Of a stretch of 64,000 bases of DNA, positions 23,791-34,689 are shown one piece after another; within the stretch, counting starts at the first letter, position 1; every line of letters begins with the position of its first letter. This DNA is from Diphasiastrum complanatum (Eukaryota; Streptophyta; Lycopodiopsida; Lycopodiales; Lycopodiaceae): positions 28,712,253-28,776,252 of the forward strand of contig CM055104.1 in NCBI GenBank assembly GCA_029204225.1, in the 5' to 3' direction. Both the position numbers and the translations under genes were made by a program. Below the pieces are notes generated by a model that saw only the letters and a list, made by a program, of their open reading frames with translations, had not been told where the DNA came from and did no database searches.

Positions 23791-24171
23791 ACTTTCTATT
23801 TACAATTAGCTTGTGTGCTCATTGGGCCATGGACTTATATGTGCAAGAAGCCATGCCCTCGCAACACATTTATTATCAAATTTATTGTGTTCGGAGTACC
23901 CCCAACAAGACCCATGACCTGAAGTAGTGCCGGTCCCTCGGCACTCTACCGGTTCAGTAAAGAGAGCGCTTGACTCGTCGCTAGTTGATTAGAGGTATGT
24001 CATTACATCTTCCATGAAGGTGATTCGGCCAATATTTTTCAGGTCTTTATTTGTGTGCAGGGACTTGTGGATACCGGTGATCCATCGTTGATCGATCCAA
24101 GCTTGAAAATGGCTCGTCCAGGGGTGGCCCAAAAGGCCGGTTCCAAAGTTTTGATCATATTTGATTGTTCT
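23791..24171. other. Unassigned spacer
   Basis: No gene is recognised. It includes a moderately GC-rich stretch near 23920-23960. Confidence 0.4.
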
Positions 24172-24309
24172 TGTTAGATTTGTTGATGTAGATTTAATCT
24201 AGTGCTATATAATCTTGTGTAGATTGGTAGATCAATCTAACCTAACACCCAATCACACTTGTGGATCTGATTTGGATCCATTCTTGGTCCTTTTTGCTGT
24301 ACTTTCACA
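24172..24309 (+). repeat. 138-bp LTR-like repeat, copy 1
   Basis: It begins TGTTAGATTTG and ends TTTCACA. Most blocks (AGATTGGTAGATCAA, CCATTCTTGGTCC) are shared with 24511-24647. The homology continues about 10 bp to the left of both copies (TGATTGTTCT). No primer-binding site follows. Confidence 0.7.
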
Positions 24310-24510
24310 ATTTGGCCATAATCAATGTGAGACACCAATCTTGGTTTTGGAAGCAATTTTGAGTGATTCTCTCCATTTGTCTACATTTGTTTTGATTGTT
24401 TTGAGGGTCTATCAATGTGTACTTGATTTTCAGGTTGGAGTCCATACTCAGACAATGTTTCACATGTGTGAAACCAGAAAGTACACCTACCTTCAATTAA
24501 TGATTGTTCT

Positions 24511-24647
24511 TGTTAGGATTTTGTATCTAGAATTGATCTAGGTTGATCTTAATCTCAAGTAGATTGATAGATCAAGTAATCTGACAACCAATCCCTCTTG
24601 AGGATCAGATTAGGATCCACTCTTGGTCCATGTTGTACTTTTCCACA
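24511..24647 (+). repeat. 137-bp LTR-like repeat, copy 2, adjoining a primer-binding site
   Basis: It begins TGTTAGGATTTTG and ends TTTTCCACA, directly followed by a primer-binding site, as expected for the end of a 5' LTR. Confidence 0.7.
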
Positions 24648-24660
24648 TGGTATCAGAGCC
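24648..24660 (+). other. Primer-binding site (initiator tRNA-Met)
   Basis: TGGTATCAGAGCC sits immediately after the LTR-like repeat. The following ~400 bp resembles a Copia leader and stops at the antisense element near 25040. Confidence 0.85.
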
Positions 24661-25039
24661 TAGTACAAGAGGTTTTGTTGAAATTGATAGGGTTAATCCA
24701 AATCAAAGCCAAAATTAGCAATTTTTTTGGAAACTAGTCAAATTTTGCGTAGCGAGTTGGATTTGATAGCTATCCTCAAAATTTTTGGTCCAGATCTTGT
24801 TGTGGGTTGTAAGAACCCTTTTCACACGCGTGAGTCCATATAGCTCCGATTTTGACTGATAAATTTTAAAAATTTGTAGAATTTGACTCACATACCCAAT
24901 TTGAGTGATTTTTGTTGCAAAATCAAGTATTTTCTAAAGTGAATCTAATCCCTTGATTAGTTGTTGGATTAGATCAGCCAAAAAATTAAAATTGAAGCTT
25001 GAATTAGGTGCACTAATTGATCTTCTCTGATTTTTTGAG

Positions 25040-26637
25040 TGTATGTTGAGGTAAGTCTTTTCCCAATGCTCTGGTGAAGATATCAGCCACACACTCCCTT
25101 GAAGAAACATGTTGAAGCTACACCTCCTTTGCCATGACTTGTTCTCTCACAAAATGATAACCACTTCAATATGCTTGTTCCTTGCATGAAAAATAGGATT
25201 GCTTGCCAACTTTTGGGCTGAAATGTTATCACAGAAGATGATTGGACTCTCTAAAAAATCCAGCAAGTGAAAATCCATTACCATCCTTTTGATCCATAGC
25301 ATCTACTTTGTACAAGATGTAAGAGCTTTGTACTCGACCTCACTAGATGACAATGAGATTGTAGCTTGTTTCTTTGACATCCAAGTTGTAGCTCCATCAC
25401 CTATAAAAATGGCATGTGCACTTATGGATTTTCTATCCATTTGATCTTCAACAAAGTCCGAATCTGAAAATCCATACAAGTTAGTAGGTGATGATCCTCC
25501 ATAAACAATGCCAAAATCTCAAGAACCCAATGAAGGTACATAAAGAACATTGTCTAGATCTACTTTTTTAGATGATCCTAGACATAAAGGAATGGATCCA
25601 ACACCTACAATCTCACATTCTTAATCACTTGCAATGAAAATAAATCTCTTAGAACCATTGTAAGAAAGTAGATTAGAAAAGTAGTCTTTTTGGTGAGTCA
25701 TGTGAGAGCTTGTCCCACTATCATTCCACCAAGTGTCTTGATTAGATGTTTGTGGTAAGGATACCATCAAAGATAGATTTCCTTTTTCCTCCTTCTCAAT
25801 CACAAGATTGCCTTGATTGTCCTTCTCTTGGGCATTCTTGTAGCACTCGGATGCAAAATGTCCTTTTTTTCCACAAAAGAAACACTTTAGCTTCTTCTTG
25901 TCCTTCTTGCTCTTGCCTTTGGAACTTGATGCTCCATCTTTGTTCTCCATCTCCATGTCTTGAGTCTTCTTGGATGGAAACTTCTTCTTCTTGCCTTTCA
26001 AAGAAAAGTTAGCTTTTTCATCACCATCATTCAAAGATAAGGAACTCATCCTACTTTTGATATGAAGCAATCTACTCTCCTCACTAACAAGCACACTTTG
26101 AAGTTTTTCTATACTAGGAAGTGAATCTTGAATAGCAAAGGTTTGAACAAGATTATAATAATCATCTCCTAATCCATTCAAAATGATTTGAACTAATTCA
26201 TCATCTTTGATTTTATCATCTATAGAAGACAACTCCTTATTCAGATATTTGATCCTAAAGACATAATTTTGGGCACTTTCACTACTTCCTTTCATGCTTT
26301 GAAGGATTTCATTCCTAAGCATGAGTATCCTTGAAGTGTTCTTGGATCCATAAATGGATTTCAATGAATCCCATGCCTCTTTGGATGTGGTACAAGATGA
26401 GATTTCTTTCAAAAGTTCATTACGTACATTCATTTTTATGCAATGTAATGCAACTCTACATCTCTTTTTGTACTTAGCCAACTCAACTCCTCCTTGAGGT
26501 TCTACTTCCACCTCAAGTACTATGTCATAAAGATCATGAAGTACAAGCAAAGACTCCATTCGAACTATCCAAGTAGCATAATTAGTGGATGTAAGTCTTT
26601 CACTAGCTTCAAGCAAAAAACCACCCATTGATGCCAT
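25040..26637 (-). pseudogene. Copia gag-protease fused to RNase H (integrase and RT deleted)
   Basis: Gag starts at the ATG at 26637 (MASMGGFLLEASERLTS). It has the Copia gag motifs NYATWIVRMESLL and SKEAWDSLKSIYGSKNTSRI, the zinc knuckle CFFCGKKGHFASEC, and the protease site NDSGTSSHMT. After a stop at 25621-25623 the same frame goes on through VLYVPSLGS and, past a second stop near 25521, into RNase H: LYGFSDSDFVEDQMDRKS, TTWMSKKQATISLSSSEVEY, then VADIFTRAL near 25060. Everything between protease and RNase H is missing. Active relatives make a polyprotein of about 1300 residues. Confidence 0.9.
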
Positions 26638-26866
26638 TTTTGAATGTGAAAAAGCACTAGAAACTCTTCTGATTTCTCTAAGAGATCTGAACCTAAAGTC
26701 TTCTAGCAATTTAGAAAGCTTATAGACTCAATCCTATCACTCATGAGCCAATCTAGAATGATGGAAATTTAGATTCTATTCTCAAACTTGCAAAATCACT
26801 TCTTAATCTATGATTTTTAGCAATTTATCTCTTCAAATTTTCACACTCATTTCTACCTTCTGACGT

Positions 26867-29482
26867 ATGATTTGCAGCTCGACACGCCAGCTCTGGTCAA
26901 GGAAGGAAAAGTTGTTGGACTACCAAAGACATTGTCAAAGGAGCTTCAACCCTATGAAGCTTGTGTTTTGGCAAAATTACACAGAAGGTCTTTTTCTAGA
27001 TCAAGCATCAAAACAAAGCAACCATTTGAACTCGTGCACTCTAATGTTCATTTCTCATCAACTAGGAACAAAGGAGGAGCAAATTGCTTTGTTTCCTTTG
27101 TGGATGATTATACAAGATATTCTTGGATCTATATGTTGTCTTCTAAAGCCATGGTCTATGATGTTTTTCTTATTTTCAAAGCTTATGTAGAAAAGCAGTT
27201 TTCTTTCAAGTTGAAAGCTTTGAGAAGTGACAGTGGAGGAGAATAAACCTCCAATAAGTTTAAAGACTTTTGTGAGAAAGAGGGAATTCAAAGAGAGTTT
27301 TCTTGTCCATATACTCCTCAGCAAAATGGAGTTGCTAAGAGAAAAAATAGAATTTTGTGTGAATGTGAAAAAGCCATTAGGCTAGAAGAGTTTTGGGGAG
27401 AGACAGTTGCATGTGCAAACTATCTTTGTAATAGGCTTCCAAATCTTGCAATAGGAGGAAAAACACCATTTGAGATGTTGTAGAAGAAAAAGCCTAAGGT
27501 AGATCATCTTAGGATTTTTGACTGTTTATGCTTTGTGCATGCGCCTCTCGAAACTAGGAAGAAGGAAGATCCTAGTGCAGTTAAATGAATTTTTGTAGGA
27601 TATGCATCTACTAAAAAAGCATACAAAGTATATCTTCCCTCTATTGACAAGAATGTTGTTAGTAGAGATGTGATCTTCCATGAAGATCAGAAGTTTAACT
27701 TGGATGATGCACAGATCAAGGAGTCTCATGCAAGATCAATCATCAATCTTAATGATGTTCAAGAAGTGGTGAGGCCGAGGCTTGAGGAGGAGGAAATTCA
27801 AGCTACCACACCAAGAAGATCTACAAGAGCAAGATCTGAGCCAAGGAGGCTCATATATGATGAAGAAGGAAGGCAAGTAGAAGGTGAAACTTCCTATCAT
27901 GCACTTTTCATATCAGAGGAAAAGCCTAAGGATGTCCAAGAAGCACTTCAATCCGAGCAGTGGGTTGAATCAATGGCCCAAGAGTTTGAAACCTTGATGC
28001 CAAACAACACATGGGAGCTTGTGGAGCCACCAAACAACATGCATGTGATTGGATGTAGGTGGGTTTTCAAGATCAAGTATAATCATGATAGATCTATCAA
28101 TAAGTATAAAGCAAGACTTTGTGCCAAAGGCTACTCACAAATCAAAGGTCTTGACTATGAAGACACCTTTGCACCAGTTGCAAGATGGTAACAATTCGAA
28201 TAGTCATATCTCTTGCATGTTTTCACAATTGGAGTATGTTCCAACTTGATGTTTCTAATGCATTTCTCAATGGTTACCTTGAGGAGGAGATTTACATGGA
28301 GTACCCTCCAAGTGTTGTGAAGGAAGGTGATAAATCAAAAGTTTGTCTTTTGTTCAAAAGTCTGTATGGACTGAAACAGGCACCAAGATCTTGGTATGCA
28401 AGGCTCAACTCCTATCTCATATCACTCGGACTTTTTTCTAGGTGAATATGACCCTTCTCTGTATTGTAAGTTTGTAGATAATTTTGTAATTATTCTTCTC
28501 ATCTATGTAGATGATATCATTCTTTGTGAAAATAATGAGAAGCTAGTTGAAGAAACTAAGCATGCACTTGGTAGTGAGTTTAAGATGCATGACCTAGGAG
28601 TTCTTCACTTATTCTAGGCCTTGAAATAGATTTTTGGAGAGGTCAAGCATTTATAAGTCAAAGTAGATATGCACTTTCCATGCTCAAGAAATTCCAAATG
28701 GAAAACTGTAAAGGCATAGATACACCTATGGAGCACACTATAAAAGTTCCTATGAAAGATGATGAGAAATCCTTTGTGGACATCACTCTTTATAGGAGTC
28801 TTATTGGCTCACTTATATGGTTAACAGTGACTAGGCCTGATCTAAGCTTTAGTGTTCATAAGCTAAGTCAACACATGCAGGATCCAAAGTTATATCACTG
28901 AAAGTTGGCTAAAAGGATCTTGAGGTATATATCTTCTACCTTGGATTATGGATTATTTTACAAAGGAGAAGATCTGACTTTGATTGTTTTTTTAGATTCA
29001 GATTTTGCAAGAGATAGGTTGGATAGAAAATCCACAATGCTTCCACTATTTTTCTTGGAGGAAACTTGGTTTCTTGGCTATCAAAGAAGCAAGCAACTAT
29101 TTCTTTATCATCTTGTGAAACTGAGTGCAAATCTCTTACGACCACAACAAAGGAGGTTTTATAGATCAAAAGGCTACTTTTGGAGCTAAAGTGTTATGCA
29201 GATGAAGATCTTCCAATTATCAAGAATGATAACATTTATGCTCAGGCTCTTGCAAATAATCCAGTGTTCTATGCAAGGAGCAAACACATCGAGGTAGCTC
29301 ATCATTTTGTAAGAGAAAAAGTCATTGGGAGAGAGATCTCACTGGAGCATGTCGAATCTTCAAATTGTGTTGCAGATCTTCTCACCAAGCCATTACTCAA
29401 GAATATCTTTATCAAAATGAGGTCTAATCTTGGCCTAATTTCAAAGTCTATGTTGGATAGGAGCATAAATTATAAGGAGGAG
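26867..29482 (+). pseudogene. Copia pol: integrase, reverse transcriptase, RNase H (inactivated)
   Basis: Seen in order: end of the pre-integrase domain (YEACVLAKLHRRSF), integrase core (FVDDYTRYSWIYML, LRSDSGGE, CPYTPQQNGVA), the linker (VVSRDVIFHEDQKF), RT (WVFKIKYNHDRSINKYKARL, FQLDVSNAFLNG, KSLYGLKQAPRSW, the catalytic YVDDII at about 28508) and RNase H (FLDSDFARDRLDRKST, ...VADLLTKPL). At least three stops (27244, 27481, 27586) and frame changes (about 28190, 28440, 28615, 29180) break it. Two of the three integrase catalytic acids are changed. It is still the most complete pol in the window. Confidence 0.92.
29473..29482 (+). other. Polypurine tract
   Basis: AAGGAGGAG directly precedes the 3' LTR start TGTGAAG and would prime plus-strand DNA synthesis. 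Confidence 0.75.
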
Positions 29483-30213
29483 TGTGAAGATTAGTAAAAT
29501 ATTATCTTCCTATCTCGAGTTTGGGGTCATGTCCATGGTTATTTCCATTGCAATCTATGTTTTACATAAAAGGTATGTGAATTGAGCACATAACCTTCTA
29601 GAATAGGTCGAGTTTGAGTTAGGTAGATTCAAATTTGATGTCATGCAAAAGTTTAGATAGCATGCAATGTCTTTCTGTATGCATGCAAGCCACATGCAAT
29701 CAGTGCATGCAACATGCAAAGTGGTTTCTGTGATCTACACATGTCTAGGCAGTTTTATGAGTTGACATGTAGTACATGCAATATCCATGCATGCGGTTAT
29801 ACATGTGGATCTCTGGTAGGTGAGTTAACTTAGTTAAGTGGACTTTCCATGCAACTCCACTGTAGGAATTCGAGTATCTCTCATGTACGAAAATCTTGGC
29901 ATGTTTTGCCATATTGTGAATTATGAGATTTTGGTGTTTTGGACTCATTCTCTCTCTACTCGAGTGTTTCATCATTGATTTTATCTCTCTACCTGAGAGC
30001 AGCATGTTTTTTCCATACTGAGCACTTAGAATTATTTCTGACATTCAATTCTCATAGTAAGAAGTTAGATTTTTCAGTCAGATCTATGTCATTGTGCTTT
30101 TGCCATTGATTTTTTCAAGTGTTCTGTTCTCTGATCAATCTTGTGCAATCACAACACCTCAGTAAGGTCCTGTAGGGTGTGTAGTGAAGTTCACACGTGC
30201 TAAAAACTTCACA
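29483..30213 (+). repeat. 3' LTR of the Copia pol element (731 bp)
   Basis: It begins TGTGAAG and ends CTTCACA, a perfect 7-bp terminal inverted repeat, and follows RNase H and a polypurine tract. The 137-bp LTR-like repeat at 24.5 kb does not resemble it, so its 5' partner is missing from the window. Confidence 0.75.
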
Positions 30214-30239
30214 ATACCATCCCTACAACAGTAGCCTAC

Positions 30240-32213
30240 CAAAGTTTGGAAAGCACCTAAGATCATACACAAGAGCTTGAAGACAATACACATAAGAATG
30301 CTCACAATGGAGGAAGAAACACTGACAATGATCTATTGATCTCTCTGAAACAATACAAGAGTCTCTTCAACCTATTTCTCCACAAATTTCAGCCTAATAT
30401 AGGTGAGAGATATGAGTCTCTCTCCTCTTTCTAGAAGTTAGAACCCAATTTTAGGGCACCAGTAGCCTAAAATAGCCTAATTTGGCCTATATATCCAAAT
30501 AACATGATTTTGGTGTCATTTCGAAGGTCCTGAAGTTTGAGACTTTTTCAATATGAAATATATGCTAAAATAAAAGTATCTAGGCCTCTTCCACATGTGT
30601 GAAAGGTTAGATCCAAAACTACGTGCCAAAAATACCAAATTTGGCCTAAAACTAGCTAGGAAATGTTGACAATTTTCACACTCCCTCTTTAACTTTTTTT
30701 TTTTACAACATTACTTTGATATAACTTAAGAATGATTTCCATCTTAAGGATAGATCTCCTCTCAATGATCCTAATATGTACAAAACAATAAACTTCATAA
30801 TTGATATAGATAATAGTGTCCATATTAGATGTCTCACTATTTCTTACATTAATTTTACATTTCAAAATGAAACTAGTACATGAAGAATAAAATAGAATGG
30901 AAATGAAATGATTCGTCCATGTTTCCACCTTTGAAATCTTTATAAAACAGCAGTAAACATGTAACAATTGAAAGTGATGAATACTTCTTGCATGTCTTCT
31001 CCAAATTTCACTTCTTGTGAAGTGTATGTGTTAAAATCCACCATGAATGAGCCTCCATTGCCTTCTTGCCATGAAGAACCATCAAGCCTTGGAAATCCAT
31101 GAGTAAAAGAGTACAAAAATGATGCTAAGTCAGCTGCATAAGGCTCCATATAACTAGTAGGTAGCACTAGTCCTTCTTCAAGATCCATTGGATACAAAAA
31201 GATGATCATAGATTCACCCAAATTTGACAATTTCCACACATTGACATAACATAGCTCAAACATAAAGTTAGATGAGTAAAGTAGGTTTGAATTGCTCCCT
31301 TGCCTTTACTTGAGTCTTCAATAACCTGCAAAAATAGATCCTTAGTGCCTTGGCCATTTGATTCTTCTTTGATGCTCTTGACTAACTCCAAATTGCCAAT
31401 TTCCAATTGGTGTTGATGAAGCTCATTAAGATCAACCTCTTGATATTCCTCTTGACCATCAAAACCATTGACCAAAACTTGTTTTCCAGAACCATAAAAG
31501 ACATCCCTTTCATGAAGACAACCATCCATATGCATAACATCATCCACACAAGAAGATGTGAGTAAAGCCAAGTTTGTACCTTCCACAACTTGCTTACACT
31601 TCTGATCATATGTAAGCCTTGTTGGCTTTTCCTTTGCCTTGAAAATTTTATTGGAGCTTGACTTGAATAGGTATCTCCACCATCATCATCCATAGATCCA
31701 TCACCATCAAGAAAGTTAGGAGAAACAAGATCAAGAGTGTTAGTTTCATCCACCACATTGCCTTCTTCAAAGATGACATCTCTAGAAATGAGAACTTTAT
31801 GCTTTCATCAATGCATGCTAGATCATCACTTAAGGACTTAACCCTCAAGACAAATGCATGAGCACTTTCTCCCTCTCTTTGCCTACTAGACAATATTTGC
31901 CTCCTTAGAGTCAATATCCTAGATGTGGACTTTGATTCAAAGAGCTTCTTCAAGGCATTTCATGCCTCACTTGCACTTTCACACTTACCAACTTCCTTGA
32001 GAAGTTCATTGGTAACATTCATTTTAATGATATGAAGAGACCTTTTAGCTTTCTGTTGCTCTTGAACTATGGGTGGTCTCTCTTCAGTTCCTGCAACTAT
32101 GTCCATGAGTTCATTCAACTCAAAGTAAGGACTCCATCCTCACTTTCCAGGTAGAGTGGTTTGATAAACTCAACCTATCATTAGTTTCTAACATGATCCC
32201 ACCATTGGAAGCC
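30240..32213 (-). mobile_element. Minus-strand Copia element with internal deletion
   Basis: From right to left: gag, a deletion join, the integrase-RT linker, 3' non-coding region (like 23300-23790), a polypurine tract at about 30686-30676 (AAAGAGGGAG) and an LTR-like end. Integrase core, RT and RNase H are missing. The outer LTR boundary near 30214-30240 is uncertain because it abuts the LTR of the plus-strand element. Confidence 0.65.
31206..32213 (-). pseudogene. Copia gag joined to integrase-RT linker
   Basis: Gag starts near 32213 (MASNGGIMLETNDRLSLSNH, TWKVRMESLL) and, after frameshifts and stops, gives FESKSTSRILTLRRQILSSR and RVKSLSDDLACIDESIK (31953-31800). At about 31795 it jumps to the SRDVIFEEGNVVDETNT linker, the counterpart of VVSRDVIFHEDQKF in the plus-strand pol at 27.66 kb. 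It then runs on in two frames to 31206 with acidic, unrecognised sequence (YQEVDLNELHQHQLEIGNLE). Confidence 0.75.
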
Positions 32214-33130
32214 ATGAATATAATGATTCTTCAATTTTTAGTTTCTGTCCTAATGCACCTAGCACTCACTTTTCTCTCAACAAATGATGGATAAGTGTTG
32301 GAAGTATTTCTAGTTTACGCGATGGCTAGATCTACTCACGGGTGTAGTATAGTGTAGAGAGGATTGCCCACCTTTTAAGAACCCACCAAAGCTTTCAAAA
32401 TGGAAATAAACAAACAAAAACGGGAGGACCAAGGCTTTCCCAACTGGTGCTCGATACGAAAATAGAACTAGCTTGGCTAAGGCTTCCCAACTAACCAAGA
32501 TTAACAAAATAATAAGACCTTGCTAAGGCGGTACCCAACTAGCAAGAAGATTAAACTACTTCTAATTTAACATCCAAAAGGGAGATAGAAATAATAGATT
32601 GCGGCTAATTAAGCAAATAGCAAATAAGAACATGCCACAATATAGAAACCAATGAAAAGGAGTCAAGAGGAGGCCCAAGCACCTTCGCTCAGACTCAAGA
32701 GAACACAAGCGAAATAGCAAGATAATCTCAAGAGAGAGCAATTACCATAATCTCAAAAGTGTTATTGCATGGCAAATACCTCTCCTTTTATGGAAAGGAG
32801 GGTCTTCAATAAGTATCCACTAACTTATGGGACTAACTTATTTCTAGCCATTCTAGAACTTCTAACTTAGGATTTAGAACTTCAAAGTTTCTAACTTAGG
32901 ATAACTTAAGACAAATATTTCTAAGCTTAAGTTTCCTAAGTCTAAGTTCTAAATCTAAGTTTAAGCTATTTTATTATTGTTTTAAACTTCTACTCATGGA
33001 CTTACAAAACACATGCCATGGTGAAAGTTTATTGATAGGTACTCATACGTGGGCTTACAAAACACATGCTACGGGGTTTTACTTATATCTTTTTTATTTT
33101 TCTCTGCATTAGCATAGTTGCTAATATTAT
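32214..33130. other. Unassigned region with short repeats
   Basis: No gene is recognised. CCCAACTARC blocks recur three times at about 32480-32545. CTAAGTTT/AACTTAGG blocks recur between 32860 and 32960. The motif CTTACAAAACACATGC occurs at 33001 and 33054 and again at 38014. Confidence 0.4.
33041..33091. repeat. 51-bp direct repeat, left copy
   Basis: It aligns with 37999-38050 at about 44 of 51 positions by eye (ACTCAT..., GGGCTTACAAAACACATGC, GTTTTACTT). The pair flanks the minus-strand block of Gypsy B plus the unrecognised ORFs. Confidence 0.7.
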
Positions 33131-33180
33131 CCCCCTCCTTATTGGATTGGTGGTCTCACACTAATCGAAGCTTTTTCGTC

Positions 33181-33540
33181 CTAGACTTTTTGAGCTTCTT
33201 GGAGGCGAGATTGTTGCTGTCGAGATTGGTAGATTTTGTTGATGATGCCCTCCATCATTTGCCACCGTAATTTGTTCAAGAAGGGCATGGGTTTGTAGTA
33301 ATGGAGCATACCCTGCAGAAAATTGTGGGTTTTCCATAGCTCCACCATATCAACGTGTAGGGCCAAAGTAAGGGCGGCGTGATAATAAAGCCTTGCTACA
33401 TTGATGTGGTCTTCTTGCATGCGCAATGGTTTATTGGTATCAATGGCTATTGGGGAAAGCCCTCGATCCCAAAAACCCTTCAGTATTGCCAGAAATGCTA
33501 CCAGGCCGCAATTGTCCACAACTCCCATCAAATTTAGCAT
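33181..33540 (-). CDS. Unrecognised ORF, 119 codons
   Basis: Protein begins MLNLMGVVDNCGLVAFLAIL and includes LWKTHNFLQGMLHYYKPMPF and a C-terminal charged helix ending SRQQQSRLQEAQKV. It lies downstream of, and in a different frame from, the next ORF on the same strand, so both may be pieces of one frameshifted or spliced protein. No domain is recognised. Position behind Gypsy integrase allows an extra retroelement ORF; a host gene is not excluded. Confidence 0.35.
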   Translation of the reverse strand: MLNLMGVVDNCGLVAFLAILKGFWDRGLSPIAIDTNKPLRMQEDHINVARLYYHAALTLALHVDMVELWKTHNFLQGMLHYYKPMPFLNKLRWQMMEGIINKIYQSRQQQSRLQEAQKV

Positions 33541-33649
33541 ATTATGTCCCTATATTGCTAGATAGGATATTAGGAGAGATGGCGACATCTGTGCTGAGTG
33601 TTTTGCCCTTCTACTTCTTTGTTGGTGGTGTGGGTGAGACATGCTAAGC

Positions 33650-34240
33650 TTATATTTGTGGGGTGGTGTGCTTTCTGGTGCTCGGATAGACGTCTTCAAG
33701 CTCTTTGATAGCAGTGGCCGCTCGATGTCCCAATTGTTTGGTGACCAACATGTGGAGGAGATATCCACATTTGCTGGTTGGTTTCCTAGCTTTTAGGGCC
33801 CCGCATAGTTTGTCTGATACCTTCTCTGTCCACTTGTAGTTTTGAGTGGGATCATCCATGGTGAGTGGCATCATAACATGTCCCTTGCCATGGATTGTCT
33901 CTCCCAGATTAGGAAATCCAATACTCTGAATATGCCCAGGAGAGATGTTGATGAGGGTAGAATGACCACTCTTGGATGTAATTTTGAACATGTGGAACTC
34001 ATCCGAATATGCTGAGTAGGCAGCTCGGATCAGGCTCTCGCTCTGCTGGTCACGGAAGTGTGTGAGATCAAAACCGAGAATTCTTAGAATATCTTTAGCC
34101 AGGAGAAATTGCTCAACATAATTCTTGATAGAGATCATAAAAATGTCTCCTAAATAAGACTTAGGGGTCTTACGGCGATGGAGAGAGAGCGAGGAGTCTC
34201 GAGAGGCTATGGTGGCAATGATTCTAGATTGTTCTGCCAA
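33650..34240 (-). CDS. Unrecognised ORF, about 196 codons
   Basis: The frame is open from about 34264 to the stop at 33650 but has no ATG before Met in FMISIKNYVEQFLLAKD (about 34144), so the start is there or in an upstream exon. The protein is mixed alpha/beta and basic in places (LRILGFDLTHFRDQQSESLI, ITSKSGHSTLINISPGHI, LLHMLVTKQLGHRAATAIKE). A palindromic TATA sequence lies about 80 bp upstream. I do not recognise the family. Confidence 0.4.
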   Translation of the reverse strand: MAEQSRIIATIASRDSSLSLHRRKTPKSYLGDIFMISIKNYVEQFLLAKDILRILGFDLTHFRDQQSESLIRAAYSAYSDEFHMFKITSKSGHSTLINISPGHIQSIGFPNLGETIHGKGHVMMPLTMDDPTQNYKWTEKVSDKLCGALKARKPTSKCGYLLHMLVTKQLGHRAATAIKELEDVYPSTRKHTTPQI

Positions 34241-34317
34241 GTTTGAAAATTCTGAAAAATTTCAGCATGCACTCGAGAGCAGGAATCTAGAATGAATTCA
34301 TGGGGAGGAGAGGAGAG

Positions 34318-34331
34318 GTCTATATATAGAC
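34318..34331 (-). promoter_or_regulatory. Palindromic TATA box candidate
   Basis: GTCTATATATAGAC is a perfect 14-bp palindrome holding TATATATA, about 80-90 bp upstream of the minus-strand ORF at 34240. A CT-rich leader (CTCTCCTCTCCTCC) follows on the minus strand, like a plant Y-patch. Being symmetric it gives no direction. Confidence 0.4.
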
Positions 34332-34689
34332 TTTTTTGGTCAGGATTCACAACTCTACTCAGAATTCGTGCTCAGTGTCCACGATTTTCTATTGAGATTC
34401 ACAAATTTGAGGCAGTATTCTGAGGGTAGGCAAATTTATATAAGTGATTTTTTTGCACTAAAATAGGAAAAATGTCTGACAGTGCAAAAATGTTTCTGAT
34501 TAGAATTCGCGGAGATGATAGAGAAATCGTGGAGATGATTTTGAACTTTAGCAAATTGTCTGCGAATTCTGTTACTGAGTATCTTAAGCAAAAAAACTAA
34601 TTTTTTTCTATTTTTGAAAAGTTTTTCTCGGAGACAGAATTCGTGGAGGCCATAAATCAATCGTGCACTACCAGAAAATGGATGTTGAT

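Noticed and set aside
24215-24541. 108-codon plus-strand ORF
   Set aside because: It spans the two LTR-like repeats and has no protein features.
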